DNA from: Ruminococcaceae bacterium P7
GTDB taxonomy: Bacteria > Bacillota > Clostridia > Oscillospirales > Acutalibacteraceae
Length of the DNA stretch: 64,000 bases
Assembly (NCBI GenBank): GCA_900100595.1
Contig: FMUA01000004.1
Coordinates: 62,001 to 126,000 of the forward strand
Direction: 5' to 3'
Shown: positions 42,189 to 51,454 of the stretch, one piece after another
Numbering within the stretch: position 1 is the stretch's first letter
How the letters are laid out: each line of letters begins with the position of its first letter
The notes under the pieces: generated by a model
What the model was told of the DNA's origin: nothing
Seen by the model: only the letters and a program-made list of their open reading frames with translations
Databases searched by the model: none
Program-made: the position numbers and the translations under genes

Positions 42189-44462
42189 ATGAGCACATCA
42201 TTACATGCCGCGTCCGGCAGTACGGCGGAGGATTTGTTTATCGACCTGTTTTCCGATACCTTCGGCGCGGAAAAAGCAGGGTACCTATACAGCCAGTATC
42301 ACTTCTTTGATATTTACAACAACGATCGATTTGCGGACTTCCTGATTGAGAACGGCGCGAAAAGAATCGCGATTGAAATTGACGATGAAGCCACCCACAA
42401 TCCGCGGCTTGTTTCGCGCAACAAATACTACGACGACCTGCTCAAGCAGAACAGCATGATCTATCTCGGTTGGGATGTTTACCGCTGGGCGGTTCGTCAG
42501 ATGCAGCAGCAGCCCGATACCGTCAAGGACGAGCTGCGCGTTTTTTTAGGTTCTTCGCCGCATTTCCGCGAGGTGGAGGACTATCTTCCGTGTCAGCGGA
42601 GCAAAGCTATTGAAGCGGATAATCTGGAGCTCAAGGAACACCAAAAAGCCGCGCTTGCTTCGCTTGAAGAAATGCGTAGGCGGCATGAAACCATCGCCTT
42701 GATTTATCACGCGACAGGCACGGGGAAAACCGTGACTGCGGTCACGGACGCAAAGCGCATTGGCAAGCGCACGTTGTTTATCGCGCATACCAACGAGCTT
42801 GTCACACAGGCGGCGGAGACATTCAAAAGACTGTGGACTGACGTGAGCGTCGGTATCTATATGGGTCCGCTCAAAGAAAAGGATGCGTTTGTTGTTTGCG
42901 GCAGTGTGCAGAGCGTCGCGCTGCATACGGAGGAGTTTGGCGAAACGGATTTTGAGTATCTGATCATTGACGAAGCGCATCATGCGGCAGCTGAAACCTA
43001 TCAGAAAATTTTGTCGTATTTCAAACCGTCCTTCACGCTCGGACTGACGGCGACTCCCGAACGTGCCGACGACCGGAACATTCTGGACATTTTCAAAAAT
43101 ACCGCGCATAAGCTCGATATCAAGACGGCGGTGGAAATCGGCGAGCTTGTGTCCGTTCGTTGTATCAGAATACATACCAACATTGATTTAACGAAGGTGC
43201 GGTTCAACAGCGTCCGCTACAATATCCGCGACCTTGAAAGTAAGATATTTGTTCCTGACCGCAACAAGCTGATTGTTGATACCTTTATGGAATACGTGTC
43301 AGACAAACGCACGGTCATCTTCTGCGCGAGCGTAAAGCATGCGGAGGAAATCGCAGCAAAAATACGTGAACGCGGCGTTCCTGCACAGGCGGTGTCGGGC
43401 AGCATGAAAATGTCCGGGAGAAATGAAATCCTTGCCAAATTCAAGCATGGCGAAATCAAGGTGTTATGCGCCTGTGACCTGCTCAATGAGGGTTGGGATT
43501 GCCCTGAAACCGAAGTTTTGTTTATGGCGCGTCCGACAATGTCAAAGGTGCTTTATACACAGCAGCTCGGCAGGGGTATGAGGTTGAGCGACGGCAAGGA
43601 ATTTTTGATGGTGTTTGACTTCGTGGATAACGCGAGTCAGTATAATATGCCGTATTCACTTCATCGACTGATGAAATTAAAGGAATATCATCCCGGAAAG
43701 CGCGTCCTTGGAACCAAACAGCAGATGCAGGAGGATGACGAGCTGTACCGCAGAGGAGAAAAGCCGGAAGCGCTGATCGACTATCCCGTCAGCGCGACGG
43801 ATTATGAAGCGGTTGACGTATTCAACTGGCAGGACGAAGCGGCGGGAATGTTGTCGCAAATGGAGTTTATCCGCCGCGTGGACGTGCAGTCCGAAACCGT
43901 TGAACGCTATATCCGTGAGGGCAAGATCATTCCCGATATGATCGTACCGCTCAGTGAGCACAAAAAGCTGAAATACTTCCGCGAGGAAACGCTGAATGCG
44001 GCGGCTGAAGAATACGGCTGGACATTAATAGACGATGAAAACCGCAAGGAGCTTTTCATGGATATGGTGCGGCAAATGGACATGAGTTATTCCTACAAGC
44101 CCGTTTTGCTAAAAGCGATTTTTGCACATGCCGACAAAAACGGACGGGTGCCGATTGATAATATCGTCGCGTATTTCAGGGAATATTATGAGGGAAGAAA
44201 AGCAAGCGGATTGAAAGCTGAAAAAGCGAACAGTATTTTCGCGAAGGGCGGTTACACCGACGCGGAAGCGAGAAGGAATATCCTTGCAAATCCGTTCAAA
44301 CGCTTTGAAGATATGCAGATGCTCCGCCACACCAAAACCCTCGGCATCATCGAGGTGGAGCCGACAGTGTGGAAGAATCTGACTGATGAAGAAAAGCGAG
44401 AAATATTGCGGATATGCGATGAGAAGTCAGAAAAGTATTTTCAAAGAATAGAACATTCATAA
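42189..44462 (+). CDS. Nuclease-helicase: PD-(D/E)XK-like N-terminus plus DEAH helicase
   Basis: A 757-residue protein. Residues 20-110 carry FADFLIENGAKRIAIEIDDE, a Vsr/DUF559-like PD-(D/E)XK pattern. Then come superfamily 2 helicase motifs: Walker A HATGTGKT at about 174, DEAH at about 260, TATPER, and motif VI QQLGRGMR. The C-terminal 250 residues are helical and unassigned. It is related to type III restriction subunits and stand-alone DNA repair or defence helicases. The promoter TTGACG/TACAAT (18-base spacer, 42126-42155) stands upstream. There is no methylase gene beside it, so it may be solitary. Confidence 0.85.
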   Translation: MSTSLHAASGSTAEDLFIDLFSDTFGAEKAGYLYSQYHFFDIYNNDRFADFLIENGAKRIAIEIDDEATHNPRLVSRNKYYDDLLKQNSMIYLGWDVYRWAVRQMQQQPDTVKDELRVFLGSSPHFREVEDYLPCQRSKAIEADNLELKEHQKAALASLEEMRRRHETIALIYHATGTGKTVTAVTDAKRIGKRTLFIAHTNELVTQAAETFKRLWTDVSVGIYMGPLKEKDAFVVCGSVQSVALHTEEFGETDFEYLIIDEAHHAAAETYQKILSYFKPSFTLGLTATPERADDRNILDIFKNTAHKLDIKTAVEIGELVSVRCIRIHTNIDLTKVRFNSVRYNIRDLESKIFVPDRNKLIVDTFMEYVSDKRTVIFCASVKHAEEIAAKIRERGVPAQAVSGSMKMSGRNEILAKFKHGEIKVLCACDLLNEGWDCPETEVLFMARPTMSKVLYTQQLGRGMRLSDGKEFLMVFDFVDNASQYNMPYSLHRLMKLKEYHPGKRVLGTKQQMQEDDELYRRGEKPEALIDYPVSATDYEAVDVFNWQDEAAGMLSQMEFIRRVDVQSETVERYIREGKIIPDMIVPLSEHKKLKYFREETLNAAAEEYGWTLIDDENRKELFMDMVRQMDMSYSYKPVLLKAIFAHADKNGRVPIDNIVAYFREYYEGRKASGLKAEKANSIFAKGGYTDAEARRNILANPFKRFEDMQMLRHTKTLGIIEVEPTVWKNLTDEEKREILRICDEKSEKYFQRIEHS

Positions 44463-44481
44463 TACAAAGGAATGATGAATA

Positions 44482-45057
44482 ATGTCACATGAAATAATCA
44501 AAAATCTCACTGCCGATGAAGCGTTGGAAAAGCTGAAAAGTGGCAATCAAATATACATGAACAGCAGAACCGGCAGCGGCGATATTTCGCCTGAAAAGCG
44601 GCTTGATACCTGCCGGAACGGGCAGCAGCCGTATGCGATCATCATCACCTGTTCGGATTCGCGTGTGCTTCCCGAAAGCGTGTTCAGCGCGGGCATCGGC
44701 GAGTTGTTTGTGATTCGTGTTGCCGGTAATGTGATGGACGACCACCAGCTCGGTTCTGTAGAGTACGCCGCGTCGCACCTCGGCGTGAAGCTGATCGTCG
44801 TGATGGGTCATAACCACTGCGGCGCGGTGGACGCCGCCATCAACCACGACCCCGACGGGTACATCAAATTCATCACGGATGAGATTCGCCTTGCCATCGG
44901 CGGAGAGACCGACGAGGAAGAAGCGTGCCGTCTGAACGTCCGTCACAGCATCGCGGTTATCGAAAGCAGTCTTGCCATTCACGAGGAAGAGGAGCACGGC
45001 TTGAAAGTGATCGGAGCGCTTTATCGCCTTGAAGACGGTAAGGTGGAATATTTTTGA
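44482..45057 (+). CDS. Beta-class carbonic anhydrase
   Basis: A 191-residue enzyme interconverting CO2 and bicarbonate. Zinc ligands are Cys57 in CSDSR, His110 and Cys113 in HNHC, with the Asp-Arg dyad present. It is cytosolic and of the usual length. The gene lies 19 bases after the helicase gene and 10 before a methyltransferase gene. Cotranscription is likely but the grouping is not functionally obvious. Confidence 0.93.
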   Translation: MSHEIIKNLTADEALEKLKSGNQIYMNSRTGSGDISPEKRLDTCRNGQQPYAIIITCSDSRVLPESVFSAGIGELFVIRVAGNVMDDHQLGSVEYAASHLGVKLIVVMGHNHCGAVDAAINHDPDGYIKFITDEIRLAIGGETDEEEACRLNVRHSIAVIESSLAIHEEEEHGLKVIGALYRLEDGKVEYF

Positions 45058-45067
45058 GGTGCAGCGT

Positions 45068-45745
45068 ATGACCGACAACAAATCCGCGTTTGCGGTAAAC
45101 CGGTATGACGAAAACGTGCGGAAAGTGATTCCGTTTTATGATGAGATATATGAGCAGATTTTCAGTGTGATTCGGGCATATTGCGGCGGCAGGCCGATTG
45201 CAGTGCTGGACACCGGCTGCGGTACGGGAAATCTTGGTCAGATGGCGATTCAAAGGGTTAATCTCTTGGAGCTGGTGCTTTGTGATCCGTCTGAGAAAAT
45301 GCTTGCCGACGCGCGAGAAAAGCTTAAAGGTCAACCCTGCGAATTCCACTGCGTTGGTTCGGAAAAGCTCGATTTTGAAAACCTTTTCGACGTTGTCACG
45401 GCGATCCAGTCGCACCATTATTTTGACAGAGCGACCAGAGAAACGGCGGTAAAAAACTGCTTCAAAGCCCTGAAAGCGGGCGGTATCTTTATTTGCTTTG
45501 AGAACTCCGCGCCGTTCACAAAATGCGGAGTCAGCAACATGCTGAAACGGCTCGAGGATTTTGAAATCAAGGCGGGAAGAACACCCGAGGAAGTGAAATC
45601 TCACTCCGCGCGGTACAACCGCGAATTCTTCCCGATAACCATTACCGAACATTTGGATTTGCTCAGGCAAACAGGCTTTTCCGTCGCGGAGCTGTTTTGG
45701 CATTCCTACATGCAAAGCGGATTTTACGCGGTAAAGAAGGTGTAG
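45068..45745 (+). CDS. Class I SAM-dependent methyltransferase
   Basis: A 225-residue enzyme starting at ATG 45068. The SAM-binding loop VLDTGCGTGNLG is at about residue 46, with the acidic residue of motif II (LVLCDPS) following. The substrate is unknown; it resembles small-molecule methyltransferases of the UbiE/Methyltransf_25 type. An intrinsic terminator follows at 45803-45830. Confidence 0.88.
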   Translation: MTDNKSAFAVNRYDENVRKVIPFYDEIYEQIFSVIRAYCGGRPIAVLDTGCGTGNLGQMAIQRVNLLELVLCDPSEKMLADAREKLKGQPCEFHCVGSEKLDFENLFDVVTAIQSHHYFDRATRETAVKNCFKALKAGGIFICFENSAPFTKCGVSNMLKRLEDFEIKAGRTPEEVKSHSARYNREFFPITITEHLDLLRQTGFSVAELFWHSYMQSGFYAVKKV

Positions 45746-45802
45746 TATGTGCTTGATCTGCGACAGGATTGAAATGGTACTCAATAAGGTGAAACAAAAG
45801 AC

Positions 45803-45830
45803 GGCAGGTCATCTGCCGTCTTTTCGATAG
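45803..45830 (+). terminator. Intrinsic terminator
   Basis: AAGACGGCAG/CTGCCGTCTT stem with a short loop and TTTT, 58 bases after the methyltransferase gene. It ends the helicase-carbonic anhydrase-methyltransferase transcript. Confidence 0.8.
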
Positions 45831-45845
45831 TGATAGTATATGTTT

Positions 45846-46020
45846 TTTTGGGGTGATTGGGGGGGGGATAAACAAGAAAAATCCAGATTTCATGCGCTTT
45901 CCGAAAGATACGGCAGGGGTAATAAAGGGGGAATTTATCACCCGGAAATCACCCCGAGGAAAACAGAAAAAATCGCATATGTATGCGGTTTTGAAGCAAT
46001 TATCACCCCGATCCCCCGTG
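45846..46020 (+). other. Gene-free stretch with G runs
   Basis: Runs of G4 (45850-45853), G9 (45859-45867), G4 (about 45916) and G5 (about 45926) occur within 80 bases, followed by TCACCCC and ATCCCCC motifs. Plus-strand frames across it have no ribosome binding site. It may form a G-quadruplex or simply be an unstable tract. Nothing else is seen between 45831 and 46052. Confidence 0.4.
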
Positions 46021-46052
46021 TTTGCCGGAAGACAGTCATTTGACGTTAAACG

Positions 46053-46139
46053 CTATCTTTTTATGCCGGAAATAACTTTCCCGATGATGAAAAGCACGGC
46101 GGACAAGCACGCGAAAATCAGCACAAAGGAATTGATCAA
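46053..46139 (-). CDS. Possible 28-residue membrane peptide
   Basis: A minus-strand frame starting at TTG 46139 with GAAGGTG upstream encodes INSFVLIFACLSAVLFIIG and a basic KVISGIKR tail. The hydrophobic core and charged tail resemble small toxic or regulatory membrane peptides. Evidence is limited to one ribosome binding site and composition. Confidence 0.3.
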   Translation of the reverse strand: MINSFVLIFACLSAVLFIIGKVISGIKR

Positions 46140-46172
46140 TATAACACCTTCTCTGAACAAATAATCAGATGA

Positions 46173-46988
46173 TTAATTGGTGTTTCCGTTTGTACGTCTG
46201 AGTTCGTCTTCCGCCTCGATAGTAAGAGGAGTATATGCGTTTATTTCCTTGGTTTCAGTATCAATAACTGCTATGAGTTTATTCATTCCGATTATCAATG
46301 TATGATTTTTTAAGAGCAAATTATTTACATAGTGTAAATCAAACTCAAATTCAGCAATTCGATTAAGTCCGTTTTTTGTGATTTCCAATAATACAGAATA
46401 GTCTTTGCTGTCTTCAAAGCTCCCGGTGTTTCCGCTAAGAGCTCCGCTTATCAGAAGTAAAATTCTATCTTTCTCTATCGTTATTGCAACTAATGACAAC
46501 CGGTCTTCAGGATCTGTTTCAAATATGGTTTTGTGTTTTAATTGATTATCAAATTCAATAATACGTGAATGTCTTATACCCATATGGCTGAGCGAATCAA
46601 TGGCATAAACTTTCCCGTTGAATTCGATAATATTACTAAAGTTTCCGTAAAGTGTCTCTTTTGGAGTTGTAAGCGTTCCGCCAAATTCCCCGTGATCTAT
46701 GGAATGAAAAATACCAAATGACGAATAAAAGACAAAATCAGTTTCTTTTCTCGGCTCTGAGTCGGTAGCTTTCCAAAGCAATGTACCCGACTCGGATGTG
46801 TACACTTCAATGTATTCAAGAACAGAATGTTGACGATAATTGTCATTAAAGACGGATGAAACTGCTGAATAATCATTTTCACCAATGCTGTTTAAAAACT
46901 GTTCAGAGTACATACCGAATGAGATATCCAAAGATGTTTTTCTCAGATCTGACATTTTCCCTGATTGTTGCAGAAATGTTTTTTTCAT
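46173..46988 (-). CDS. Hypothetical protein with propeller-like repeats
   Basis: A 271-residue protein without a signal peptide. Recurrent strand patterns (YIEVYTSESGTLLWKA, then IIEFNGKVYAIDSL, then LIIGMNKLIAVIDTETKEI) resemble beta-propeller blades. No family is recognised. Lower GC than its neighbours. The gene is solitary, between two terminators or repeats. Confidence 0.6.
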   Translation of the reverse strand: MKKTFLQQSGKMSDLRKTSLDISFGMYSEQFLNSIGENDYSAVSSVFNDNYRQHSVLEYIEVYTSESGTLLWKATDSEPRKETDFVFYSSFGIFHSIDHGEFGGTLTTPKETLYGNFSNIIEFNGKVYAIDSLSHMGIRHSRIIEFDNQLKHKTIFETDPEDRLSLVAITIEKDRILLLISGALSGNTGSFEDSKDYSVLLEITKNGLNRIAEFEFDLHYVNNLLLKNHTLIIGMNKLIAVIDTETKEINAYTPLTIEAEDELRRTNGNTN

Positions 46989-47070
46989 GCGTATTTCCTT
47001 TCCATAATTCTAACCTCAACCGTATCTCGAAATATATTTTCGATAATAATGCATTTGCTGTTTTTCTTAA

Positions 47071-47811
47071 TCAACTTTTGATAAACACATATTCCGTCTC
47101 CGTGGAGCGTGCCTCATCAAAGCGGTAACCTCTGTCAAACGCTTTCAGTTCTTCGGGTGATTCTGCGTTGATTTCAGCGGCAAAGCGCACCATTTCACCC
47201 CTTGCCATTTTTGCGTAAACGCCCTTCTGCACGACCTTGCCGTTTTGCAGCTCGCCGAAAACGACGGTGATGAACCTGTCCTGCGGCTGCAGATATTTTT
47301 CGATACACTTGGAGTATTCCTTTGACGCGAGGTTGATAATGATTCTGTCCTCGGGCAGCACCTCGCGGTACAGACTGTCACACCAGAATTCGTACAGGTT
47401 TTTGCAGCCGTCAATCTTTGCCTTTGCCTGCATTTCCAGACGGTACAAAACAACGCCGTCCAGCGGCTTGACCGAGCCGTAAAAGCCCGAAAGAATCCGC
47501 ACATGCTCCTGCACATAATCGAAATACTGCTGCTCAAACACGTCGGGAGCCATGTAGGTATATTGAATACCGTCGTAGGCTAAAATCGCGGGCGTGAGCC
47601 TTTTGCGCAAGTCCGTCTCCGCGAAGCGAACGTGGTTTTCCTGCGCGATTTTATCGCTGCACGCCCACAGCTTTTTCTGCTCGTCATAGGAAAGGCTGTT
47701 GACGTAGTTTTTCAGCCGTTCGGCTTTGTCAAGAAAGACGGGAAGCTCCGCGCAGGGCAGGGTGTCGGTATCTTCCTTCATCTGCTTTGCTGGTGCGATG
47801 ATAATTCTCAT
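47071..47811 (-). CDS. yaaA: Peroxide stress protein YaaA (UPF0246)
   Basis: A 246-residue protein of the YaaA family, recognised from the start MRIIIAPAKQM and conserved stretches such as PAILAYDGIQYTYM, FVQEHVRILSGFYG-like and ASKEYSKCI. In Escherichia coli the family lowers free iron during hydrogen peroxide stress. GAGGTGAG precedes the ATG. Full length, single gene. Confidence 0.9.
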   Translation of the reverse strand: MRIIIAPAKQMKEDTDTLPCAELPVFLDKAERLKNYVNSLSYDEQKKLWACSDKIAQENHVRFAETDLRKRLTPAILAYDGIQYTYMAPDVFEQQYFDYVQEHVRILSGFYGSVKPLDGVVLYRLEMQAKAKIDGCKNLYEFWCDSLYREVLPEDRIIINLASKEYSKCIEKYLQPQDRFITVVFGELQNGKVVQKGVYAKMARGEMVRFAAEINAESPEELKAFDRGYRFDEARSTETEYVFIKS

Positions 47812-47940
47812 AGGCTCACCTCTTTTTTTCTTTCAGTATAGCATTTCTGCGTTGTAAATTCAATTGGAATTGAAAAAATAAAACGGGAGTGTTATAATCA
47901 ACTAAAAGACAATATTTGGATTCTGAAAGCGGTGAGGTCA

Positions 47941-48378
47941 ATGATCATCAGAGAAATCAGAGAAAATGAGTTAAGCGAGCTGCTTGAGCTGTATACCCAT
48001 CTGCACGAACGCGGAGTGCCCGAAAACAGCGTACATCTGCAAAAGACATGGAAAACGATTTGCGGTGACGAAAATCACCATATCATCGTGTGCGAGGCTG
48101 ACGGAAAACTCGTTTCCTCCTGCGTGTGCGTAATCATTCCCAACCTGACGCGCAGCGTCCGTCCATATGCGTTTATCGAAAATGTTGTTACCCGCTCCGA
48201 TTACAGAGGAAGGGGTTACGCGACCGCCTGTCTGAACCGGGCGAAGGAACTGGCGGTCAAGGCGGACTGCTATAAAATGATGCTGTTAACAGGATCAAAA
48301 AGCGAGAGCACGCTGAATTTCTACAAAAGAGCCGGCTACAATTCCGCCGACAAAACAGCGTTTATTCAATGGCTGTAA
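47941..48378 (+). CDS. GNAT acetyltransferase 1
   Basis: A 145-residue N-acetyltransferase starting at ATG 47941 after GGTGAGG. The acetyl-CoA loop motif RSDYRGRGYATACL is at about residue 84, with the final strand NFYKRAGY. A strong promoter TTGAAA/TATAAT (17-base spacer, 47870-47898) stands upstream. First of three GNAT genes in a row. The substrate is unknown. Confidence 0.88.
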   Translation: MIIREIRENELSELLELYTHLHERGVPENSVHLQKTWKTICGDENHHIIVCEADGKLVSSCVCVIIPNLTRSVRPYAFIENVVTRSDYRGRGYATACLNRAKELAVKADCYKMMLLTGSKSESTLNFYKRAGYNSADKTAFIQWL

Positions 48379-48414
48379 GGACAATACTGCGTTTTACGCC
48401 AAGAGGAAAATACG

Positions 48415-48891
48415 ATGAACAGACAAGTTGAATTGCTGAAAGCCGGATTTGACGATTTGCAGATGATTTGGAAAATGCAGGTCGAGGCATTTTCGGAGCT
48501 GTATGAAAAATATCACGATACCGAAACCAGCCCCGCAACAGAGGAAATCGATAAAATTATTTGGCGGTTCAATCAGCCGGAGACGACCTATTATTTTATT
48601 ATGGCGGATGGCGAAAAGGTCGGCGTGATACGCGTGATCGACTGCAAAGATGATAAAACGCGCAAGCGGATTTCTCCGATTTTTATTATGCCCGGACACC
48701 GTGGTATGGGCTATGCGCAGCAGGCGATCAGGGAAGCCGAGCGGCTTCACGGCAAAAAGCACTGGCAGCTCGATACGATCCTGCAGGAGCGCGGGAACTG
48801 CTATCTGTACGAAAAACTCGGCTATCATCAGACAGGCAAAACGGAGGTCATCAACGACAAAATTACCATTGTGTTTTATGAGAAGGATTAG
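48415..48891 (+). CDS. GNAT acetyltransferase 2
   Basis: A 158-residue GNAT protein with the acetyl-CoA loop MPGHRGMGYAQQAI at about residue 92 and the LYEKLGYHQTG final strand. Ribosome binding site is AAGAGGA. It lies 36 bases after the first and 14 before the third acetyltransferase, probably one transcript. The substrate cannot be read from sequence. Confidence 0.88.
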   Translation: MNRQVELLKAGFDDLQMIWKMQVEAFSELYEKYHDTETSPATEEIDKIIWRFNQPETTYYFIMADGEKVGVIRVIDCKDDKTRKRISPIFIMPGHRGMGYAQQAIREAERLHGKKHWQLDTILQERGNCYLYEKLGYHQTGKTEVINDKITIVFYEKD

Positions 48892-48905
48892 GAGGGAATG
48901 GAAGA

Positions 48906-49481
48906 ATGAAGCATTTGGGAACGATAACGCTTGAAACAGAACGTCTGCTCCTGCGCCGCTATGTACCGGACGACGCAGAGGACGCTTTCAACAACTGGAC
49001 AAACAGCGAGACGGTGACGAAATACTTAATTTGGCCGCCGCACGGAACGCTCGATGTGACGCGCGGCTACATTCAATACTGCATTGACGGCTATAAAAAC
49101 GCCGACAACTACAACTGGGTGATTGAATACAAGGAAAACGGACAGGTTATCGGCAGTATCAGCGTTGTAAGACTTGAGGAGGAAATTGACTGCGCGGAAA
49201 TCGGCTATTGTCTGAGCGAGAAATACTGGGGCAGGGGAATCATGCCCGAGGCGTTCGGCAGAGTGATCGCGTTTTTGTTCCGTGAGGTCGGCGTAAACCG
49301 CATTCAGGCGACCCACGACACCAACAACCCGAAATCCGGCAGGGTGATGGAAAAGTGCGGCTTGCAATACGAAGGCACTTTGCGTCAGGCAGGCAAAAAT
49401 AATCAGGGCATCGGCGATAAGGTGGTACGGGCAATCCTGAGAGAGGATTACGATATACGATCGGGAAGTGAGGAACGATGA
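48906..49481 (+). CDS. GNAT acetyltransferase 3 (RimJ/RimL-like)
   Basis: A 191-residue GNAT protein of the RimJ/RimL group: LETERLLLRRYVPDDAEDAF at the start, EIGYCLSEKYWGRGIMPEAF at about residue 98 and NPKSGRVMEKCGLQYEG near the end. Such enzymes acetylate protein N-termini or small molecules. GGAGGG precedes the start. The stop overlaps the ATG of a 40-codon frame. Confidence 0.9.
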   Translation: MKHLGTITLETERLLLRRYVPDDAEDAFNNWTNSETVTKYLIWPPHGTLDVTRGYIQYCIDGYKNADNYNWVIEYKENGQVIGSISVVRLEEEIDCAEIGYCLSEKYWGRGIMPEAFGRVIAFLFREVGVNRIQATHDTNNPKSGRVMEKCGLQYEGTLRQAGKNNQGIGDKVVRAILREDYDIRSGSEER

Positions 49482-49600
49482 CGCCGGAATGGGAAGAAGG
49501 ATTCTCCATTCGCGTCGATTTTGAAAAAGACAAAAAAATCGGCGATAAACAGACATTTTTGTTTTTCAGCTTTCTTTATTCAGCGCAAATTTTGATGTGA
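49478..49600 (+). CDS. Short frame overlapping the acetyltransferase stop
   Basis: A 40-residue frame beginning at the ATGA overlap and ending within a TTCAGCGCAAATTTTG motif of the R1 type. It looks like the 5' end of a gene cut short by that repeat. The strong start coupling is the only support. Confidence 0.35.
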   Translation: MTPEWEEGFSIRVDFEKDKKIGDKQTFLFFSFLYSAQILM

Positions 49601-49620
49601 CGTATTGCCGTGATAAAAAA

Positions 49621-49660
49621 TCAGCCGTCAGGCGGAATTTTTCCGCCTGACGGCTGTGCT
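49621..49660 (+). terminator. Bidirectional intrinsic terminator
   Basis: CAGCCGTCAGGCGGAA/TTCCGCCTGACGGCTG, a 16-base-pair perfect stem, with T- and A-rich flanks. It serves the acetyltransferase operon and the lipoprotein on the other strand. Confidence 0.9.
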
Positions 49661-49687
49661 GTATTTTTACTCTGTTTCAATCAAGGA

Positions 49688-50497
49688 TCAGTGTGCATAG
49701 GCTGTGCCGTGAACAAAGACCATTACATCGTCAAATCCGCCGTCAATAAACGGCTTAACGGTCGTGGTGACGGTCTCGCCGGGCTGGATCTCGGTCGTTT
49801 TCTCTCCGCTGCAGGTTTCAAATGTATAGTCAACAACCTTTCCGCCCTTGATGAACAGCACGTGCGTGTTCACCCAATGGGCAACCTTACTGCCGGTGTT
49901 GGTAACGGTGAAGGTAACGTCGTTTTCGTTCTTCTGATAGTCGAATTTCAGCTGATCGTCGATAGGGGCATACAAATCTGTGTTGACGTCCACTGCGTCC
50001 GCCTTGATACGGTAACCGGCAAAGCTCGCCGTGAGATCGTCCATTCCCCAGCACAGCGATACGGACGAACCATTCAATAACGCCTCGATATCAGTTTCCT
50101 CGGTTGTCTGAAGGACTTTTCCGTCCGCGTCGAGGAAATCTACCTTCAGCGCGATATCGCACGCCTTTCCGGTGTTGTTGGTGAACAGGATCAGCAGATC
50201 GGGATTCGAGTCGAAGCCCTCTCTGATAAGCGGTAACGCGGTGACCTCGAGGCCGTCTGATGCGGTGATCTCGCCGGTGATCGCAGGAAGTGCGGAATCG
50301 GGAGTCGCGGCGGTGTTGACGAAGTCTGCGGCTCCGTACTTGGATGCGGGCGCGGCGCCTTCGGTCGCGGCTGCTGTTGTTGCCGCGGCAGCGGTTGCGG
50401 CAGGTGTTTCGGGCTGATTGTTTCCGCCGCAGGCGCTCAGTGTCACGGCGCCGAGCGTCATCGGGACAATCATCAGTAATGCAAGTATTTTTTTCAT
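49688..50497 (-). CDS. Lipoprotein with Ala/Thr linker and Ig-like domains
   Basis: A 269-residue lipoprotein. ATG 50497 starts a signal peptide with lipobox LSAC near residue 22; ATG 50509 is an alternative start. An Ala/Thr-rich linker (residues 32-50) is followed by two beta-sandwich domains of the FxLYD type (LLILFTNNTGKACDIALKVD, then DVTFTVTNTGSKVAHWVNTH). It is exposed on the cell surface. Function unknown. Confidence 0.82.
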   Translation of the reverse strand: MKKILALLMIVPMTLGAVTLSACGGNNQPETPAATAAAATTAAATEGAAPASKYGAADFVNTAATPDSALPAITGEITASDGLEVTALPLIREGFDSNPDLLILFTNNTGKACDIALKVDFLDADGKVLQTTEETDIEALLNGSSVSLCWGMDDLTASFAGYRIKADAVDVNTDLYAPIDDQLKFDYQKNENDVTFTVTNTGSKVAHWVNTHVLFIKGGKVVDYTFETCSGEKTTEIQPGETVTTTVKPFIDGGFDDVMVFVHGTAYAH

Positions 50498-50834
50498 GAT
50501 GATGAACATTCCTTTCCTTTTGCGATAAAAATGCAGAATACTTAGCTTCGGATCCGATGCTATCGTTCCGGCATCATTATCTTAGCATATATTGCCTCAG
50601 TTGGCAATTTACATTTGGAATAACAAAAGGAATGTATTTTTTAAAATCCCGACTTGCACATAGCACCCAAAACAAAGCATTATTAATGGCTTTTTTGAGC
50701 AGTGTTATACGGATTTGGAATTTTCAAAATCGAAATAATAGATTCACGCCCTGCATAAAACGCATATTTCCTACATTTTTTGCTCTTAAATGCAAGAATC
50801 AGGTGCTGTGTGCAAGTCGGGATTCTTATTTTTT

Positions 50835-51212
50835 TTATACCCGATGTTCCCGAATCCATGCGAGAACATTTTCGTACTGCATACTGCCGTCCGCGACGGA
50901 GAGCCCGAGCCGGATCACATCGGCGTCGGTTGCTTCAATGCGGATTCCGTTCAGCTCCAGAAAGCTGAGCATGACGTATACGCCGATGCGTTTGTTGCCG
51001 TCAACGAAAGCATGGTTGGAGATAAGCGAAAAGCCGATTTTCGCTGCCTTTTCCTCCTTGCCGGGATATAATTCCTCGCCGCCGAAGGTGGCAAACGCAC
51101 TCTCTAAAGCGGAGTCAAGCAAGTCCTCGTCGCGCACGCCGACGCTGCCGCCGGTTGCCTCCGCCATCAGTTGGTGCAGCAGCTTGACCTTTTCAACATC
51201 GAATTTTATCAT
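50835..51212 (-). CDS. doc: Doc-type Fic toxin
   Basis: A 125-residue Fic-fold protein with the Doc motif HAFVDGNKRIG at about residue 66 (a lysine where AMPylating Fic enzymes have glutamate-rich patterns). Doc phosphorylates elongation factor Tu and halts translation. It overlaps the antitoxin stop by four bases. The order antitoxin-toxin is standard for phd-doc. Confidence 0.92.
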   Translation of the reverse strand: MIKFDVEKVKLLHQLMAEATGGSVGVRDEDLLDSALESAFATFGGEELYPGKEEKAAKIGFSLISNHAFVDGNKRIGVYVMLSFLELNGIRIEATDADVIRLGLSVADGSMQYENVLAWIREHRV

Positions 51213-51454
51213 TTTGCCAGCTCCTTGAACGCGCCGATATATTTTTTGAGAATCCGCTTGGCAACAATTTCGATCTTTTCGTCATCGGTCAAGTCGAGCA
51301 TCCGCTCGTTGTCGTCAATATCCACCACGAGATATTTCGGCTTGTTGTTTTTGAAAATCACCGCTTCGCCGCTCTTGTCGACCGTTCGCGCTACCTGCGA
51401 AAAATTCTGGTTCGCCTGTGTCATAGAGAAAATGGTATCGGAATTGATAAGCAT
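51209..51454 (-). CDS. phd: Phd/YefM-type antitoxin
   Basis: An 81-residue protein starting at ATG 51454 after GGAGG. SDTIFSMTQANQNFSQVART and AVIFKNNKPKYLVVD are the Phd/YefM DNA-binding fold; the C-terminal helix would wrap the Doc toxin. A longer upstream frame to 51847 has no ribosome binding site and was rejected. It is expected to repress its own promoter. Confidence 0.92.
   Translation of the reverse strand: MLINSDTIFSMTQANQNFSQVARTVDKSGEAVIFKNNKPKYLVVDIDDNERMLDLTDDEKIEIVAKRILKKYIGAFKELAK

Noticed and set aside
44485..45081. Minus-strand 198-codon frame opposite carbonic anhydrase
   Set aside because: Antisense to a complete beta-carbonic anhydrase with all zinc ligands.
45853..46164. 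103-codon plus-strand frame over the G-run tract
   Set aside because: No ribosome binding site, Lys/Pro-rich low complexity, depends on the G9 tract length.
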